Assembly: GCF_000236565.1 (NCBI RefSeq)
Contig: NZ_AHAM01000144.1
Span: 1-64,000, forward strand
DNA from: Mesorhizobium alhagi CCNWXJ12-2
Lineage (GTDB): Bacteria; Pseudomonadota; Alphaproteobacteria; Rhizobiales; Rhizobiaceae
Length of the DNA stretch: 64,000 nt
Direction of reading: 5' to 3'
Positions 18,566 to 28,605 of this stretch are shown here, in pieces; positions within the stretch are counted from its first letter, which is position 1; each line of letters begins with the position of its first letter. The notes under the pieces are model-generated. The model ran no database searches, was not told the origin of the DNA, and worked only from the letters and a program-made list of their open reading frames with translations. Made by a program: the position numbers and the translations under genes.

Positions 18566-19441
18566 TCACCCCACCGGCACGACATCCACCGACTGTTCCC
18601 CCACCTGGCCTCCCGTCATCTTCAGGCGCCCGACGATCGGGGCGACGTCGGAATAGTCGCGGCCGTGGCCGACGGTGATGTGGTCGTTGCCGGCGCGCAT
18701 GGCGTTGGTGGGGTCGAATTCCTGCCAGCCCATTTCGCGACCGCACCAGACCTTTACCCAGGCGTGCATGGCGTCGGCGCCCTCCAGCCGCTCCTTGCCC
18801 TCCGGCGGGATGGTACGCAGGAAACCCGAGACATAGCCGGCCGGAATGCCGATGCCGCGCAGGCCGGCAATCAATACATGAGAGAAATCCTGGCAGACGC
18901 CGCGCTTCAGCCTGAACGCATCGGCTGCATGGGTTGCTACGGTGGTCGCCTCATTGTCATAGGCGAATTCGTCGTGGAGGCGATGGCAGAGATGATCGGC
19001 GACGCCAAGCACGGAGCCCAATGCGAGGCTTTCCGCCGCATAGGCGGTGATCGCAGGGTCGATGCCGGCATGGTCGCTGGAGGCGAGGAAATGATGCGGC
19101 GCGTCCGGCGCGAGCGACAGCACCTGCCGGATCTCGTCGCCGAGCGCCGGCACGGTCGGAGAGACGTCGAGGCCGGGTTCCGGCCGTTTAACGGCGATGC
19201 GCGCGCTCATCTTGACGTCGAGCGTCTCATGCGCCTCGCGGTAGGCGATGGAGGCGGCATGATTACCGAAGAAATCGCTGAAATCCGATCGTTCCGCCGG
19301 TTCGGGCGAAAACGACAGGCTGGCGGCAATGACCCGCTGCACGCCGGGTATGGTCTGCGGCATGACGCGGACCTGGTGCCTGCCGCCGCCGGCCCAGCCG
19401 TCATAATCGTAATGGAGAGTGAGGCGGATGTCGTAGTGCAT
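18566..19441 (-). CDS. Transglutaminase-like cysteine peptidase
   Basis: This 291-residue protein has an N-terminal beta domain (bacterial transglutaminase-like N region, about residues 1-90) and a transglutaminase core. The triad is complete: Cys183 (RGVCQDFSH), His226 (AMHAWVKVW) and Asp243 (EFDPTNA). ATG 19441 is chosen because the protein then starts MHYDIRLTLHYDYD, as in related proteins. No secretion signal is present. It is the third gene of a tight minus-strand operon, 5 nt after the ATP-grasp/alpha-E gene. In this operon type it is predicted to be a peptidase or amide hydrolase acting on the product of the ATP-grasp ligase. Confidence 0.88.
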   Translation of the reverse strand: MHYDIRLTLHYDYDGWAGGGRHQVRVMPQTIPGVQRVIAASLSFSPEPAERSDFSDFFGNHAASIAYREAHETLDVKMSARIAVKRPEPGLDVSPTVPALGDEIRQVLSLAPDAPHHFLASSDHAGIDPAITAYAAESLALGSVLGVADHLCHRLHDEFAYDNEATTVATHAADAFRLKRGVCQDFSHVLIAGLRGIGIPAGYVSGFLRTIPPEGKERLEGADAMHAWVKVWCGREMGWQEFDPTNAMRAGNDHITVGHGRDYSDVAPIVGRLKMTGGQVGEQSVDVVPVG

Positions 19442-19446
19442 GCCGT

Positions 19447-21858
19447 TCACCCGAAATACGTCTTGGCCAACGTCTCGTAGAGGCCGCCGATGTCCCATGC
19501 CAGCGTGTCGAGCGCATCAGGCGTCATCTCGGCCGGGTCACGGATCGCCAGCGTCGTGTGCAGCCTGAGGATTTCCTTCGCGGCGGGCGAGAGATGCCCG
19601 GGAACACCCCTGCCCGGCAGCAGGTCGATCTCGGCCTTAAGCCTTTCGAGCTGGAACAGCACCGAGCGCGGGTTGAGCGGATCGAGCGCGAGCAAGTCGA
19701 CGACAGTGCGTCGGACGGAGCGCGCATTGTATTGGCGGCGGTGGGTCATGACGCTGTCGCCGATCTCCAGCATCATGTCGAGCGATCCGTCCGGCGCGTC
19801 GTCCGGGGTCAGGCGTGCGAGGGTGCGGGCGATCTGGATGGCACGCTCCAGCCGCCGGCCGATTTCGAGGAACCGCCAGCCGGTGAAGCGGTACATGTTC
19901 TCGTGCAGCAGCCCTGAAAATCCCGCGAGCTTGCGCAGCAGGACCGTCATCGCCCGTGTAGCATCGTCGCCAGGAGCAACAGTCGCGGCGAATTGGTGCA
20001 CGGTCTTCGACAGGTCGCGCAACGCCAGCCAGCCATCCGGCGAGAAGCGATCGCGGACCTGCCCGGCGCTGTAGACGGCGCTGTCGATATTGGCGATGAG
20101 CCCAGCCGGAACGGCGGCCTCGACATCGATGCCGAACGGTTCGAGATAGTCGCGGATGTCGGCAAGCAGCGGCAAGGCGGGATCGGAAGTCTCGGCAAGC
20201 CGCACGTGATAGGCGCGCAGCACCCGCACCATATCTTCCGAGCGTTCGATATAGCGGCCGAGCCAGGTCAGGTTTTCGGCGGCGCGGCTGGGCAGGCTGC
20301 CCGGGACGCTGCGCACGAAGCCGTCGCGCTCGGCCGGCAGCAGCGTGTCGCGCTCGACCGGCCTGCTGCTCACCACCCAGACGTCGGCGGCCTGGCCGCC
20401 GCGCTGCATGGCGATCGCCTTTGCGTCCAGCGTGTCGCCGACGCGGGCAAAGCCGCCGGGCATCACCACCCAGCCGTCGGCCGTGCGCGCCAGATGGACG
20501 CGCAAAGTGGCAGGGCGCGGCTCCAGCCGGCCGTCGATAAAGACCGGCGTGGTCGACAGCGTCACCGCTTCCTGCCCGACGAAATCGCCGCCATTCGCCG
20601 CCAGCTTGGCCAGCAGTTGCTGTCTTGCCTCCGGGCCGAGCGCGGCGCCAAGCATGGTCGCGTCGTCGTCCTCGAAAGCCAGCCGCGCAGACAGGGCCGG
20701 GCCGACCATCATGCGGTCGAGATTTTCGACGACGTGCCGGCGCTCCCCGTCCTGGCCGCACCACCATGTCGCGATGTTCGGCAAAAGCAGGTTCTCGCCG
20801 CGCAGCGCCTGGGAAATGCCCGGCAAAAATGCCAGGAGCGCGCGGGTCTCGACGATCCCCGAGCCGAGCGCGTTGACCATGGCCACCGAGCCATTCCGCA
20901 CCGCCTCGGTGAGGCCCGGCGTGCCGATACGCGAATCCGGGTTGAGTTCGAGCGGGTCGGCGAAGGCCGCATCGAGACGCCGCCACAGCACGCCGACCGG
21001 CTTCAGCCCGGACACAGTGCGCACCATCAGCCGGCCGCCGGAGACAGTCAGGTCCTCGCCTTCGAGAAGCATGATGCCGAGATAGCGGGCGATGTAGGCG
21101 TGCTCGAAATAGGTCTCGTTGAGCGGTCCGGGCGTGAGGATCGCGGCGCGGCCATCCCGGTCGCCAACCATTCCGATCAGCGCGTCGCGGAAGCGGCGGA
21201 AGAAGCCGGCGAGGCGATGGACATGCATGTCGCCATAAATGTCCGATAGGGCGCGCGTCGTGGCGACCCGGTTCTCCAGCGCGAAGCCGGCGCCCGAAGG
21301 CGCCTGGGTCCGGTCGCCCAGCACCCACCACTGGCCGCCGGGGCCGCGCCCGAGCTCGAATGCGCAGATATGCAGGAAATGGCCGCCGGCCGGCTTCACA
21401 CCGGCTACTGGCCGCAGATATTCAGGGGTCGATGCGACGAGGCCGGGCGGCAGCAGGCCCTGTGCGACCAGCCGGTTGTCGCCGTAGATATCGGCGACGA
21501 TGGCTTCCAGGAGGTCGGCGCGCTGGATCAGCCCGGCGCTGATGCCGGCCCATTCGTCCTCGCCGATGAGGAGCGGGATATGGGCGAGCGGCCATTCGCG
21601 CTCCTTCGTAGCCACCTTGTCATAGAAGCGGTAATAGACGCCGGCATCGCGCAGATAACGATCGGCACGGGCAAAGCGCTGCGCAAGCTGCTCGGGGCCG
21701 AGATCCTCGAGCGCGGCGATGAAATCACGCCAGACGGGCCGCGGATTGCCGGCTTCATCGACCATCTCGTCGGCGACGCCGGCGACCGGTCGATAGCCGT
21801 CCAGCAAAATGCCGGATCGCGCTTTGGCGCGTTGCCGTGTCTGATTCCCGTCAACCAT
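19447..21858 (-). CDS. Circularly permuted ATP-grasp / alpha-E domain fusion
   Basis: This protein of about 803 residues has a circularly permuted ATP-grasp ligase domain (roughly residues 70-450) and a C-terminal all-helical alpha-E domain from about residue 520. The latter opens with SRAAENLTWLGRYIERSEDM, a segment seen in alpha-E proteins. ATP-grasp enzymes make amide bonds through an acyl phosphate. This architecture has been predicted by comparative genomics to be an amidoligase producing a peptide or a peptide tag. ATG 21858 is taken as start; a TTG at 21864 is also in frame. It lies 6 nt after the DUF2126 gene and 5 nt before the small transglutaminase gene, so the three are co-transcribed. 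No biochemical role is established as far as I know. Confidence 0.88.
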   Translation of the reverse strand: MVDGNQTRQRAKARSGILLDGYRPVAGVADEMVDEAGNPRPVWRDFIAALEDLGPEQLAQRFARADRYLRDAGVYYRFYDKVATKEREWPLAHIPLLIGEDEWAGISAGLIQRADLLEAIVADIYGDNRLVAQGLLPPGLVASTPEYLRPVAGVKPAGGHFLHICAFELGRGPGGQWWVLGDRTQAPSGAGFALENRVATTRALSDIYGDMHVHRLAGFFRRFRDALIGMVGDRDGRAAILTPGPLNETYFEHAYIARYLGIMLLEGEDLTVSGGRLMVRTVSGLKPVGVLWRRLDAAFADPLELNPDSRIGTPGLTEAVRNGSVAMVNALGSGIVETRALLAFLPGISQALRGENLLLPNIATWWCGQDGERRHVVENLDRMMVGPALSARLAFEDDDATMLGAALGPEARQQLLAKLAANGGDFVGQEAVTLSTTPVFIDGRLEPRPATLRVHLARTADGWVVMPGGFARVGDTLDAKAIAMQRGGQAADVWVVSSRPVERDTLLPAERDGFVRSVPGSLPSRAAENLTWLGRYIERSEDMVRVLRAYHVRLAETSDPALPLLADIRDYLEPFGIDVEAAVPAGLIANIDSAVYSAGQVRDRFSPDGWLALRDLSKTVHQFAATVAPGDDATRAMTVLLRKLAGFSGLLHENMYRFTGWRFLEIGRRLERAIQIARTLARLTPDDAPDGSLDMMLEIGDSVMTHRRQYNARSVRRTVVDLLALDPLNPRSVLFQLERLKAEIDLLPGRGVPGHLSPAAKEILRLHTTLAIRDPAEMTPDALDTLAWDIGGLYETLAKTYFG

Positions 21859-21864
21859 CGCCAA

Positions 21865-24800
21865 TCACAATCTCGGCGACCGCCTGAGGTCAAGCGTCAG
21901 CGGAAACTCGTCCGACGGTTCCTCGGGACGGATCTCGAACGCCGACGGCGTGTGGCCGCGCGGTTCGAAACGGGCTAGCCGCCGCGCCTCGGCCTCGTTG
22001 GCGTTGACCGGAAAAGTCTCGTAGTTGCGCCCACCGGGATGGGCGACATGATAGATGCAGCCGCCGACCGAGCGGCCGGACCAGCGGTCGTAAATGTCGA
22101 AGGTGAGCGGCGTGTTGACCGGCAGCGCCGGATGCATGCCGGAAGACGGCTGCCACGCCTTGTAGCGCACGCCGGCAACCGCGATCTCGCGGTTGTCGGT
22201 CGCCTTCATCGGCACGACGCGCCCGTTGCAGAGGATGGCGTGGCGCTCGGGATTGAGGCCTTCGGTCTTGACCTGCAGCCGCTCGACGGAGGAATCGACG
22301 AAGCGCACCGTCCCGCCGATCGCGCCTTGCTCGCCCATCACATGCCACGGCTCCAGCGCCTGCCGAAGCTCGAGCTTGACGCCGGAGTACTGAACCTCGC
22401 CGCAAAAGGGGAAGCGGAATTCGAGCTGCGCGTCGAACCATTCGGGACGGAATGCAAAACCGTGCTGGGCGAGATCGTCGAGCACGTCGTGGAAATCGGC
22501 CCAGACATAATGCGGCAGCATGAAGCGGTCGTGCAGCGCCGTGCCCCAGCGGGTGAAACGGCCGTCGAGCGGAGCTGTCCACAGGCGAGCGATGATGGCG
22601 CGGACCAGCAATTGCTGGGCGAGGTTCATGCGCGCATTGGGCGGCATTTCGAAGCCGCGGAACTCGACCAGCCCTAGACGCCCGGTCGGGCCATCGGGCG
22701 AAAACAGCTTGTCGATGCAGATTTCGGAGCGGTGGGTGTTGCCGGTGACGTCGGTCAGGATATTGCGGAACAGCCGGTCGACCAGCCAGGGCAGCGGCGG
22801 ATTGTTCTGGTCGGGACGCGGCACCTGCGCCAGTGCGATCTCCAGCTCGTAGAGGCTGTCATGGCGCGCCTCGTCGAAGCGCGGCGCCTGGCTGGTCGGG
22901 CCGATGAACAGGCCGGAAAACAGGTAGGACAGCGCCGGATGGCGCTGCCAGTGGAGCACCAGGCTTTTCAGGAGGTCGGGCCGCCGCAGGAACGGGCTGT
23001 CATTGGGCGTCGCGCCGCCGACGACGACATGGTTGCCGCCGCCTGTGCCGGTGTGTCGGCCGTCGATCATGAATTTTTCCGCGCCAAGCCGGGTCTGGCG
23101 CGCTTCCTCATAGATAGCGGTGGTCGTCGCGACGCAATCGCGCCAGCTCGAGGCCGGATGGATGTTGACCTCGATGACCCCGGGATCGGGCGCAACGCGG
23201 ATGACGTTGAGGCGCGGATCGTGAGGCGGGCCGTAGCCTTCGATATGAACCGGCAAGCCGGTCTTCTTCGCCGCGTTCTCGGCCGCCGCAATCAAACCGA
23301 GGTAATCCTCTAGCGCCTCCGTGGGCGGCATGAATACGCAGAGCCGGCCGTCGCGCGGCTCGACGCTGATTGCCGTGCGCACCGCGCCGCCGATTTCGCC
23401 AAGCTCCTGCTCGACGCGGTTCTGCTGGCCGGTGACAGCGGTGAATGACGCCGCCGCTTGGCGGCGCGCCATCTCGTCGGCGCCGGCAGCTTCGGCGGGA
23501 GACGGGGCGGCTTCGCGCGGCGGCAGCGGACCGCGCGGAACCGACGGATCGACCGGCACAATGAATGGGAACTGCGACGGCGGCACATAGGGCAGCGTGC
23601 CGAGCGGCAGGCGATAGCCGACAGGCGAGTCGCCGGGTACCAGGAAAAGCCGGCCGCGCCGCGTCTGCCATTTCTCCGAACGCCAGCGGTGGCCGGCGGC
23701 CTCGGCATTCCAGCGCTGCACCGGCAGCACATAGCCGGAGGGCTGCGTCAGCCCGCGCTCGAAGACGCGCGCCATGCGACTGCGCTCCTCCGGATCGTTC
23801 AGCTTCGAGTCGGACGGATCGACGTTTTCCGGCAGCTTGCCTTCCTTGAGCAGCCATTCGGCCGGATCCTCATAGGCCTCGGCGACCATGCCGGTATCGA
23901 CGCCGAGTTCGCCGGCGATCGCGGTGAGCAGCGTTTCGGCCTGCTGCGGCGTCGTCTTGCCGTCGGCCTTCTCGGTGGCGATCAGCGACGGATCGCTCCA
24001 AACCGGCTCGCCGTCGGCGCGCCAGAACAGCGAAAAGGTCCAGCGCGGTAAGGATTCGCCGGGATACCATTTGCCCTGCCCGTAATGGAGAAAGCCGCCC
24101 GGCGCGAATTTTTCGCGCAGGCGGCGGATCAGCATGTCCGCTTTCTCGCGCTTCGTCGGCCCGACAGCGGCGGTGTTCCACTCCTCGGATTCAAAGTCGT
24201 CAATCGAGACGAAAGTCGGCTCGCCGCCCATGGTGAGCCGGACGTCCTGTTGCTTGAGCACGGCGTCGACTCCTTCGCCGAGCGCGTCGAGCGCCTGCCA
24301 GGAGGCGTCGGAAAACGGTTTGGTGATACGCGGATGCTCGGCGACGCGGTCGACGTGCATATCGAACTTGAAATCGACATTGGCGAAGCTCGCCATGCCC
24401 GAAATGGGAGCGGCGTTGCGGAAATGCGGCGTTGCGGCGAGCGGCACGTGGCTTTCGCCGGTGAGCAGCCCTGAGGTCGGGTCGAGCCCAATCCAGCCGG
24501 CGCCGGGAATATAGACCTCGCACCAGGCATGCAGGTCGGTGAAGTCGTGCGCCGCTCCGGCGGGACCATCGAGCGCTACCAGATCGGGCTTGAGCTGGAT
24601 CAGATAGCCCGAGACGAAGCGAGCGGCGATGCCGAGATTCCTGAGCACCTGGACAAGCAGCCAGCTTGAATCGCGGCATGAGCCCTTGGCCAGCGCGAGC
24701 GTTTCTTCCGGCGTCTGCACGCCGGTTTCCAGGCGCACAATGTAGCCGATCTCGCGCTGGATCCGTGCATTGAGCGCGACGACGAAGTTCACCGTATTCG

Positions 24801-25215
24801 TCTCGGAACGGTCGACCGTTTTCATGAAGGCCGTGAGCAACGGTCCGGCCGGCTCGGGCGTGCGGTAGATCGCCAGATCGTCGCGAATGTCCTCGGGATA
24901 GTCGAACGGAACCGCCTCCGCCGAGGGTTCGACGAAAAAGTCGAACGGATTGTAGACCGTCATGTCGGCGACGAGGTCGACCTCGATCTTAAGCTCCGTC
25001 ACCGGCTCCGGAAAGACGAAGCGCGCCAGGAAATTGCCGTAGGGATCCTGCTGCAAATTGGCGAAATGCTCGGCAGGACCGACCTTCAGCGAATGGCTCA
25101 GCACCTTGGTGCGGGAATGCGGCGCCGGCCGCAGGCGGATCGTTTGAGGCCCGAGAATGACCGGCCGGTCATAGACATAGTGGGTCAGGTGATAGACGGC
25201 TGCGAGAATCGCCAT
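21865..25215 (-). CDS. Large transglutaminase-like / DUF2126 protein
   Basis: This 1116-residue protein begins with a transglutaminase N-terminal domain and core whose triad is intact: Cys180 (KGSCRDSSW), His229 (DLHAWCEVY) and Asp245 (GLDPTSG). From about residue 300 to the end is the very large DUF2126 region, with conserved stretches such as MGGEPTFVS and [17 protein letters not shown]. These are suggestive of a glutamine-synthetase-like ligase fold, as others have proposed for this family. ATG 25215 is preferred to a longer frame because AAAGG lies upstream and [16 protein letters not shown] is the usual opening. It is the first gene of the operon with the ATP-grasp/alpha-E and small transglutaminase genes. 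Confidence 0.88.
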   Translation of the reverse strand: MAILAAVYHLTHYVYDRPVILGPQTIRLRPAPHSRTKVLSHSLKVGPAEHFANLQQDPYGNFLARFVFPEPVTELKIEVDLVADMTVYNPFDFFVEPSAEAVPFDYPEDIRDDLAIYRTPEPAGPLLTAFMKTVDRSETNTVNFVVALNARIQREIGYIVRLETGVQTPEETLALAKGSCRDSSWLLVQVLRNLGIAARFVSGYLIQLKPDLVALDGPAGAAHDFTDLHAWCEVYIPGAGWIGLDPTSGLLTGESHVPLAATPHFRNAAPISGMASFANVDFKFDMHVDRVAEHPRITKPFSDASWQALDALGEGVDAVLKQQDVRLTMGGEPTFVSIDDFESEEWNTAAVGPTKREKADMLIRRLREKFAPGGFLHYGQGKWYPGESLPRWTFSLFWRADGEPVWSDPSLIATEKADGKTTPQQAETLLTAIAGELGVDTGMVAEAYEDPAEWLLKEGKLPENVDPSDSKLNDPEERSRMARVFERGLTQPSGYVLPVQRWNAEAAGHRWRSEKWQTRRGRLFLVPGDSPVGYRLPLGTLPYVPPSQFPFIVPVDPSVPRGPLPPREAAPSPAEAAGADEMARRQAAASFTAVTGQQNRVEQELGEIGGAVRTAISVEPRDGRLCVFMPPTEALEDYLGLIAAAENAAKKTGLPVHIEGYGPPHDPRLNVIRVAPDPGVIEVNIHPASSWRDCVATTTAIYEEARQTRLGAEKFMIDGRHTGTGGGNHVVVGGATPNDSPFLRRPDLLKSLVLHWQRHPALSYLFSGLFIGPTSQAPRFDEARHDSLYELEIALAQVPRPDQNNPPLPWLVDRLFRNILTDVTGNTHRSEICIDKLFSPDGPTGRLGLVEFRGFEMPPNARMNLAQQLLVRAIIARLWTAPLDGRFTRWGTALHDRFMLPHYVWADFHDVLDDLAQHGFAFRPEWFDAQLEFRFPFCGEVQYSGVKLELRQALEPWHVMGEQGAIGGTVRFVDSSVERLQVKTEGLNPERHAILCNGRVVPMKATDNREIAVAGVRYKAWQPSSGMHPALPVNTPLTFDIYDRWSGRSVGGCIYHVAHPGGRNYETFPVNANEAEARRLARFEPRGHTPSAFEIRPEEPSDEFPLTLDLRRSPRL

Positions 25216-25333
25216 GTGCGCCCGGTGCCTTTCGTCGGAAGGCCACCTTTCCACACTTCGTCTCGGGCCGCCAAGAACTTATTGCACTGCGAAGAGGGAT
25301 CGATTGCGAGGCTGATCCGGCGCGAAAAGCCTG

Positions 25334-25915
<582 letters not shown>

Positions 25916-26059
25916 TCAACATGTTGGAGCCATTCCATCCGTTTCAGTGGAATAATCGAGCTCCGATGTCCTCGGAAACGAAAGTCCGCGGATAACGTTC
26001 CGCTTTGCCGCGTTCGGTGCAACAATGGCGTCGGGGGCGCAATTCGGCTGGTGAGTGCA

Positions 26060-26398
26060 ATGGCTTCAGGATTTCGTTACGTGGTGATCATGCTTGCGGC
26101 GATGCCGGCATCGGCCTGCTCGTCGCTTCCAGCCGCGATCGAGGCCGAAGTGGTGCGATCGACCCTCTATGACGACATACCCTGCGGGACGCTGACGGCC
26201 CAGCGCGCGACACTGGTCAGGCAATATGGCGATCCCGAAAAGCAGCCCGACAAGAGGCAGCCGGGCGATCCGATAACCCCGACCGGATTGAGCGTCGTCA
26301 CGCCCGATTTCCGCTCGGCGGCGGAAAAGGAGCGCGGCCTCGCCTGGGGCAAGATTTTGGCGATGAACTCGTCGATCAAGCGGCGGTGCAGCGAATAG
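26060..26398 (+). CDS. Small putative lipoprotein
   Basis: This 112-residue hypothetical protein has an N-terminal hydrophobic segment (YVVIMLAAMPASAC) ending in Cys20. The context MPASAC fits a lipoprotein signal peptide, so it may be anchored to the membrane facing the periplasm. The rest is soluble, with two further Cys residues (CGTL and the C-terminal RRCSE) that could pair. ATG 26060 is assumed; GTG 26051 is in frame. The 204-bp gap before it shows no clear gene. I do not recognise the family. Confidence 0.6.
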   Translation: MASGFRYVVIMLAAMPASACSSLPAAIEAEVVRSTLYDDIPCGTLTAQRATLVRQYGDPEKQPDKRQPGDPITPTGLSVVTPDFRSAAEKERGLAWGKILAMNSSIKRRCSE

Positions 26399-26401
26399 GA
26401 G

Positions 26402-26800
26402 TCAGGCCGCCGAATACTGCTCGTCGGTGACGTGTTCGAGCCAATCGACCGAGACGCCGTCCAGCGCCTCCTGCATGGCGATATGCGTCATCGAATTGGC
26501 CGGCGCGGCGCCATGCCAGTGTTTTTCGCCCGGCTCGAAAAAGACCGTGTCGCCGGCGCGGATGTCGAGGACCGGTCCGCCCCAGCTCTGCACCTTGCCG
26601 AAACCAGTAACGACATAGAGCGTCTGGCCGAGCGGATGCGTGTGCCAGGCCGTGCGGGCGCCCGGCTCGAAGCTCACCACCAAGGCCCGGATGCGCGCCG
26701 GGGCCTCGGCTTCGATGATCGGCTCCTGCCATACCGTCCCGGTGAACCATTTGTCCGGCGCCCGGCGTGACGGCAACGAGCCGCAGGGGGTGATTTTCAT
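26402..26800 (-). CDS. Cupin-domain protein
   Basis: This single-domain cupin has 132 residues. The metal-binding first motif is visible as WHTHPLGQTLYVVTG (His53, His55, Gln59) and the second as PGEKHWHGA (His94, His96). Close relatives include cupins of the carboxymuconolactone-decarboxylase-associated and mandelonitrile-lyase-like groups, so a small metalloenzyme is possible. ATG 26800 is supported by TGGAGAAATGCC upstream. It converges on the lipoprotein gene with 3 bp between stops. The substrate is unknown. Confidence 0.82.
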   Translation of the reverse strand: MKITPCGSLPSRRAPDKWFTGTVWQEPIIEAEAPARIRALVVSFEPGARTAWHTHPLGQTLYVVTGFGKVQSWGGPVLDIRAGDTVFFEPGEKHWHGAAPANSMTHIAMQEALDGVSVDWLEHVTDEQYSAA

Positions 26801-26873
26801 GGCATTTCTCCAGAGGCAGGTCCTTTGCGCGTCAACATAGAGCAGCGATGGCCGGGAGGGAAACGCCGTGATG

Positions 26874-27128
26874 TCAGTGCATCGTAATGAGGATGCCGGC
26901 CTCGCCCGCCGCCGCTGAAAAGGCAGACCGGGCATCGGCGGCGCTGCGCCGGCCTTCAGCGGCGGCGATGAACACGCGCATTGCGCGTTCGACGGACGGC
27001 GTCCTCGGGAGAGGCCAATCATTACTCATCATGCAATCAGCCGCCTCGCGCAGCGATCTTACCAGCAGCGTCTGGTCCTGCTTGCCGAGATAAATGCCGA
27101 CTGGAGGCTCAAACCGGATGCTTTCCAT
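26874..27128 (-). CDS. DUF982 family protein
   Basis: This 84-residue protein matches the rhizobial DUF982 pattern: an N-terminal FEPPVGIYLG strand, LVRSLREAADCMMSNDWP, an Arg-rich middle (SVERAMRVFIAAAEGRRS) and the ending AAAGEAGILI. The family is mostly confined to Rhizobiales, is found in many copies per genome, and has no known function. ATG 27128 is chosen because it starts at the conserved core. A perfect hairpin sits 20-40 bp upstream in the leader. Confidence 0.8.
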   Translation of the reverse strand: MESIRFEPPVGIYLGKQDQTLLVRSLREAADCMMSNDWPLPRTPSVERAMRVFIAAAEGRRSAADARSAFSAAAGEAGILITMH

Positions 27129-27147
27129 TTGGGAATTGAAACGCCGG

Positions 27148-27168
27148 CTCCGGAATGAAGTTCCGGAG
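27148..27168. other. Perfect hairpin upstream of the DUF982 gene
   Basis: Arms CTCCGGAA (27148-27155) and TTCCGGAG (27161-27168) enclose TGAAG. The hairpin lies 20-40 bp before the DUF982 start on the minus strand, so it could be an operator or a leader structure. Beyond it, an imperfect hairpin at about 27229-27252 (CTCCCCCTTTG/CAAGGGAGAG) resembles the other intergenic palindromes. Confidence 0.5.
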
Positions 27169-27275
27169 TATCGTCGGGGTTTGGGTCCAGTAAGCGGCGG
27201 AATACCAGCTTTCCCCGACGCCTCTCCCCTCCCCCTTTGCACAAGGGAGAGGGAAGAATGCCGCACGGAATTCGT

Positions 27276-27500
27276 TCAATGAAGCTCGTCGATGGGCTCC
27301 TTCTGGCGGATGATCTGGCCGGCCTTGTCGACGGCAGGCTCTACGCTGTTGCTGCGCGGACCCGGCTCCACGTCTCCTGAAATCTCGGGATCCTGCACTT
27401 CGGAGACGCGGCTGCGCGTAGTCGAGTCGCGATCGTCGCGGCGCTTTACCGGCTCGCCGTCCGGCGGCGTCGGAAGCTTTTTCCTGGGTCTGTCAGCCAT
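27276..27500 (-). CDS. Small hydrophilic hypothetical protein
   Basis: This 74-residue, strongly charged protein without hydrophobic segments is probably intrinsically disordered (RPRKKLPTPPDGEPVKRRDD near the start, acidic middle). ATG 27500 has a good AAAGGGAAAG ribosome site. No family is recognised. It is separated from doeB by a gap with a 10-bp hairpin, so it may be the last gene read from the ectoine operon or be transcribed alone. Confidence 0.6.
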   Translation of the reverse strand: MADRPRKKLPTPPDGEPVKRRDDRDSTTRSRVSEVQDPEISGDVEPGPRSNSVEPAVDKAGQIIRQKEPIDELH

Positions 27501-27570
27501 GGCTTTCCCTTTCGATGGATCAAAGGAAAAAACGCCCGGCCGGTGGATCGGTTGCAGGGGTTGGCGGGGC

Positions 27571-27591
27571 TCCCTCCCCGTCGGGGAGGGA
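27571..27591. repeat. Hairpin directly after doeB
   Basis: TCCCTCCCCG (27571-27580) and CGGGGAGGGA (27582-27591) form a perfect inverted repeat 6 bp beyond the doeB stop on the minus strand. There is no T-run. The sequence resembles the CCCTCCCC-type arms of the other intergenic elements here and may protect the 3' end of the ectoine-degradation transcript. Confidence 0.6.
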
Positions 27592-27597
27592 TATCGC

Positions 27598-28602
27598 CTA
27601 CTCCACCACCGCCAGCACGGCGGCGCAATCGCCGGCCTTGACCAGACCCGGGAAATGACGCGCGGCGAGCACACCGGACATCGTTGCCCGGATCTCCTGC
27701 GGCGCCCCGCCCGTGCGCCCGACCGAGTGGATGCGCGCAACGACCTGGCCCGCTTCCACACTCTCACCGAGATCGATCATGGTCTCGATCAGCCCGTCAT
27801 CCTCGGCGAAAGAGAAGCAGTCGCCGGACGGCATGTCGAGCCAGCGGGTTGGAGTCTTCTCGACCGCACCTGAAACGATGCCGGCATGGCGCAGCACATT
27901 GAGCGTGCCGCGCCGGGCGATCCGCACGGTTTCAGCCCGCGACGTGCCGCCGCCGCCGAGTTCGGTGGTGACGAAAACCTTGCCCATCTCCTCGGCGGCC
28001 GTGTCGTACATGCCGACCGTGTCGATCTCGATCATCCGCATCGAATAGGGCGCGGAGAACGCCGCGACTGCGGCGAACGCCTTTTGCTCCTGCTCCTTGT
28101 CGGGCAGCACGTGGGCAGCGCAGAAGGGCAGGAAGTCGAGCGTCCTGCCGCCCGAATGGAAGTCGAGCACGATGTCTGCCCGGGGCAAAAGGTGCCGCTG
28201 GAAATAGTCGGCGATCTTTTCCGTCACCGTGCCGTCCGGACGGCCCGGAAAGCTGCGGTTCATGTTGCCCTTGTCGATCGGCGAGGTGCGCGTGCCGGCG
28301 CGGAAGGCCGGATAGTTCATCGCCGGCACGATGATGACCGTGCCTGAGACGTCCTTCGGATCGAGCGTGCGCGCCAGATCGTAAAGGGCCAGCGGCCCCT
28401 CATATTCGTCGCCGTGATTGCCGCCGGTGAGGAGCGCGGTTGGCCCCTCGCCGTTGCGGATCACGCAGACGGGGATCATCACCGACCCCCATGCAGAATC
28501 GTCGCGACTATAGGGGAGTCTCAAGAAGCCGTGCTGCACTCCGTCCGCATCGAAATCGACGGTGGGGGAGATGGGCGAAGGCCGGAGATTTGGCATCAGC
28601 AT
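27598..28602 (-). CDS. doeB: N-alpha-acetyl-L-2,4-diaminobutyrate deacetylase
   Basis: This 334-residue zinc deacylase of the succinylglutamate desuccinylase/aspartoacylase fold has metal ligands His63 and Glu66 in GGNHGDEYEG and His149 in DFHSGG. In ectoine breakdown it removes the acetyl group from N-alpha-acetyl-diaminobutyrate, giving L-2,4-diaminobutyrate and acetate. It follows doeA after 3 nt. The name eutE is used for the same gene in Sinorhizobium. ATG 28602 is the first start; a second ATG two codons later is possible. Confidence 0.92.
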   Translation of the reverse strand: MLMPNLRPSPISPTVDFDADGVQHGFLRLPYSRDDSAWGSVMIPVCVIRNGEGPTALLTGGNHGDEYEGPLALYDLARTLDPKDVSGTVIIVPAMNYPAFRAGTRTSPIDKGNMNRSFPGRPDGTVTEKIADYFQRHLLPRADIVLDFHSGGRTLDFLPFCAAHVLPDKEQEQKAFAAVAAFSAPYSMRMIEIDTVGMYDTAAEEMGKVFVTTELGGGGTSRAETVRIARRGTLNVLRHAGIVSGAVEKTPTRWLDMPSGDCFSFAEDDGLIETMIDLGESVEAGQVVARIHSVGRTGGAPQEIRATMSGVLAARHFPGLVKAGDCAAVLAVVE

Positions 28603-28605
28603 GGC

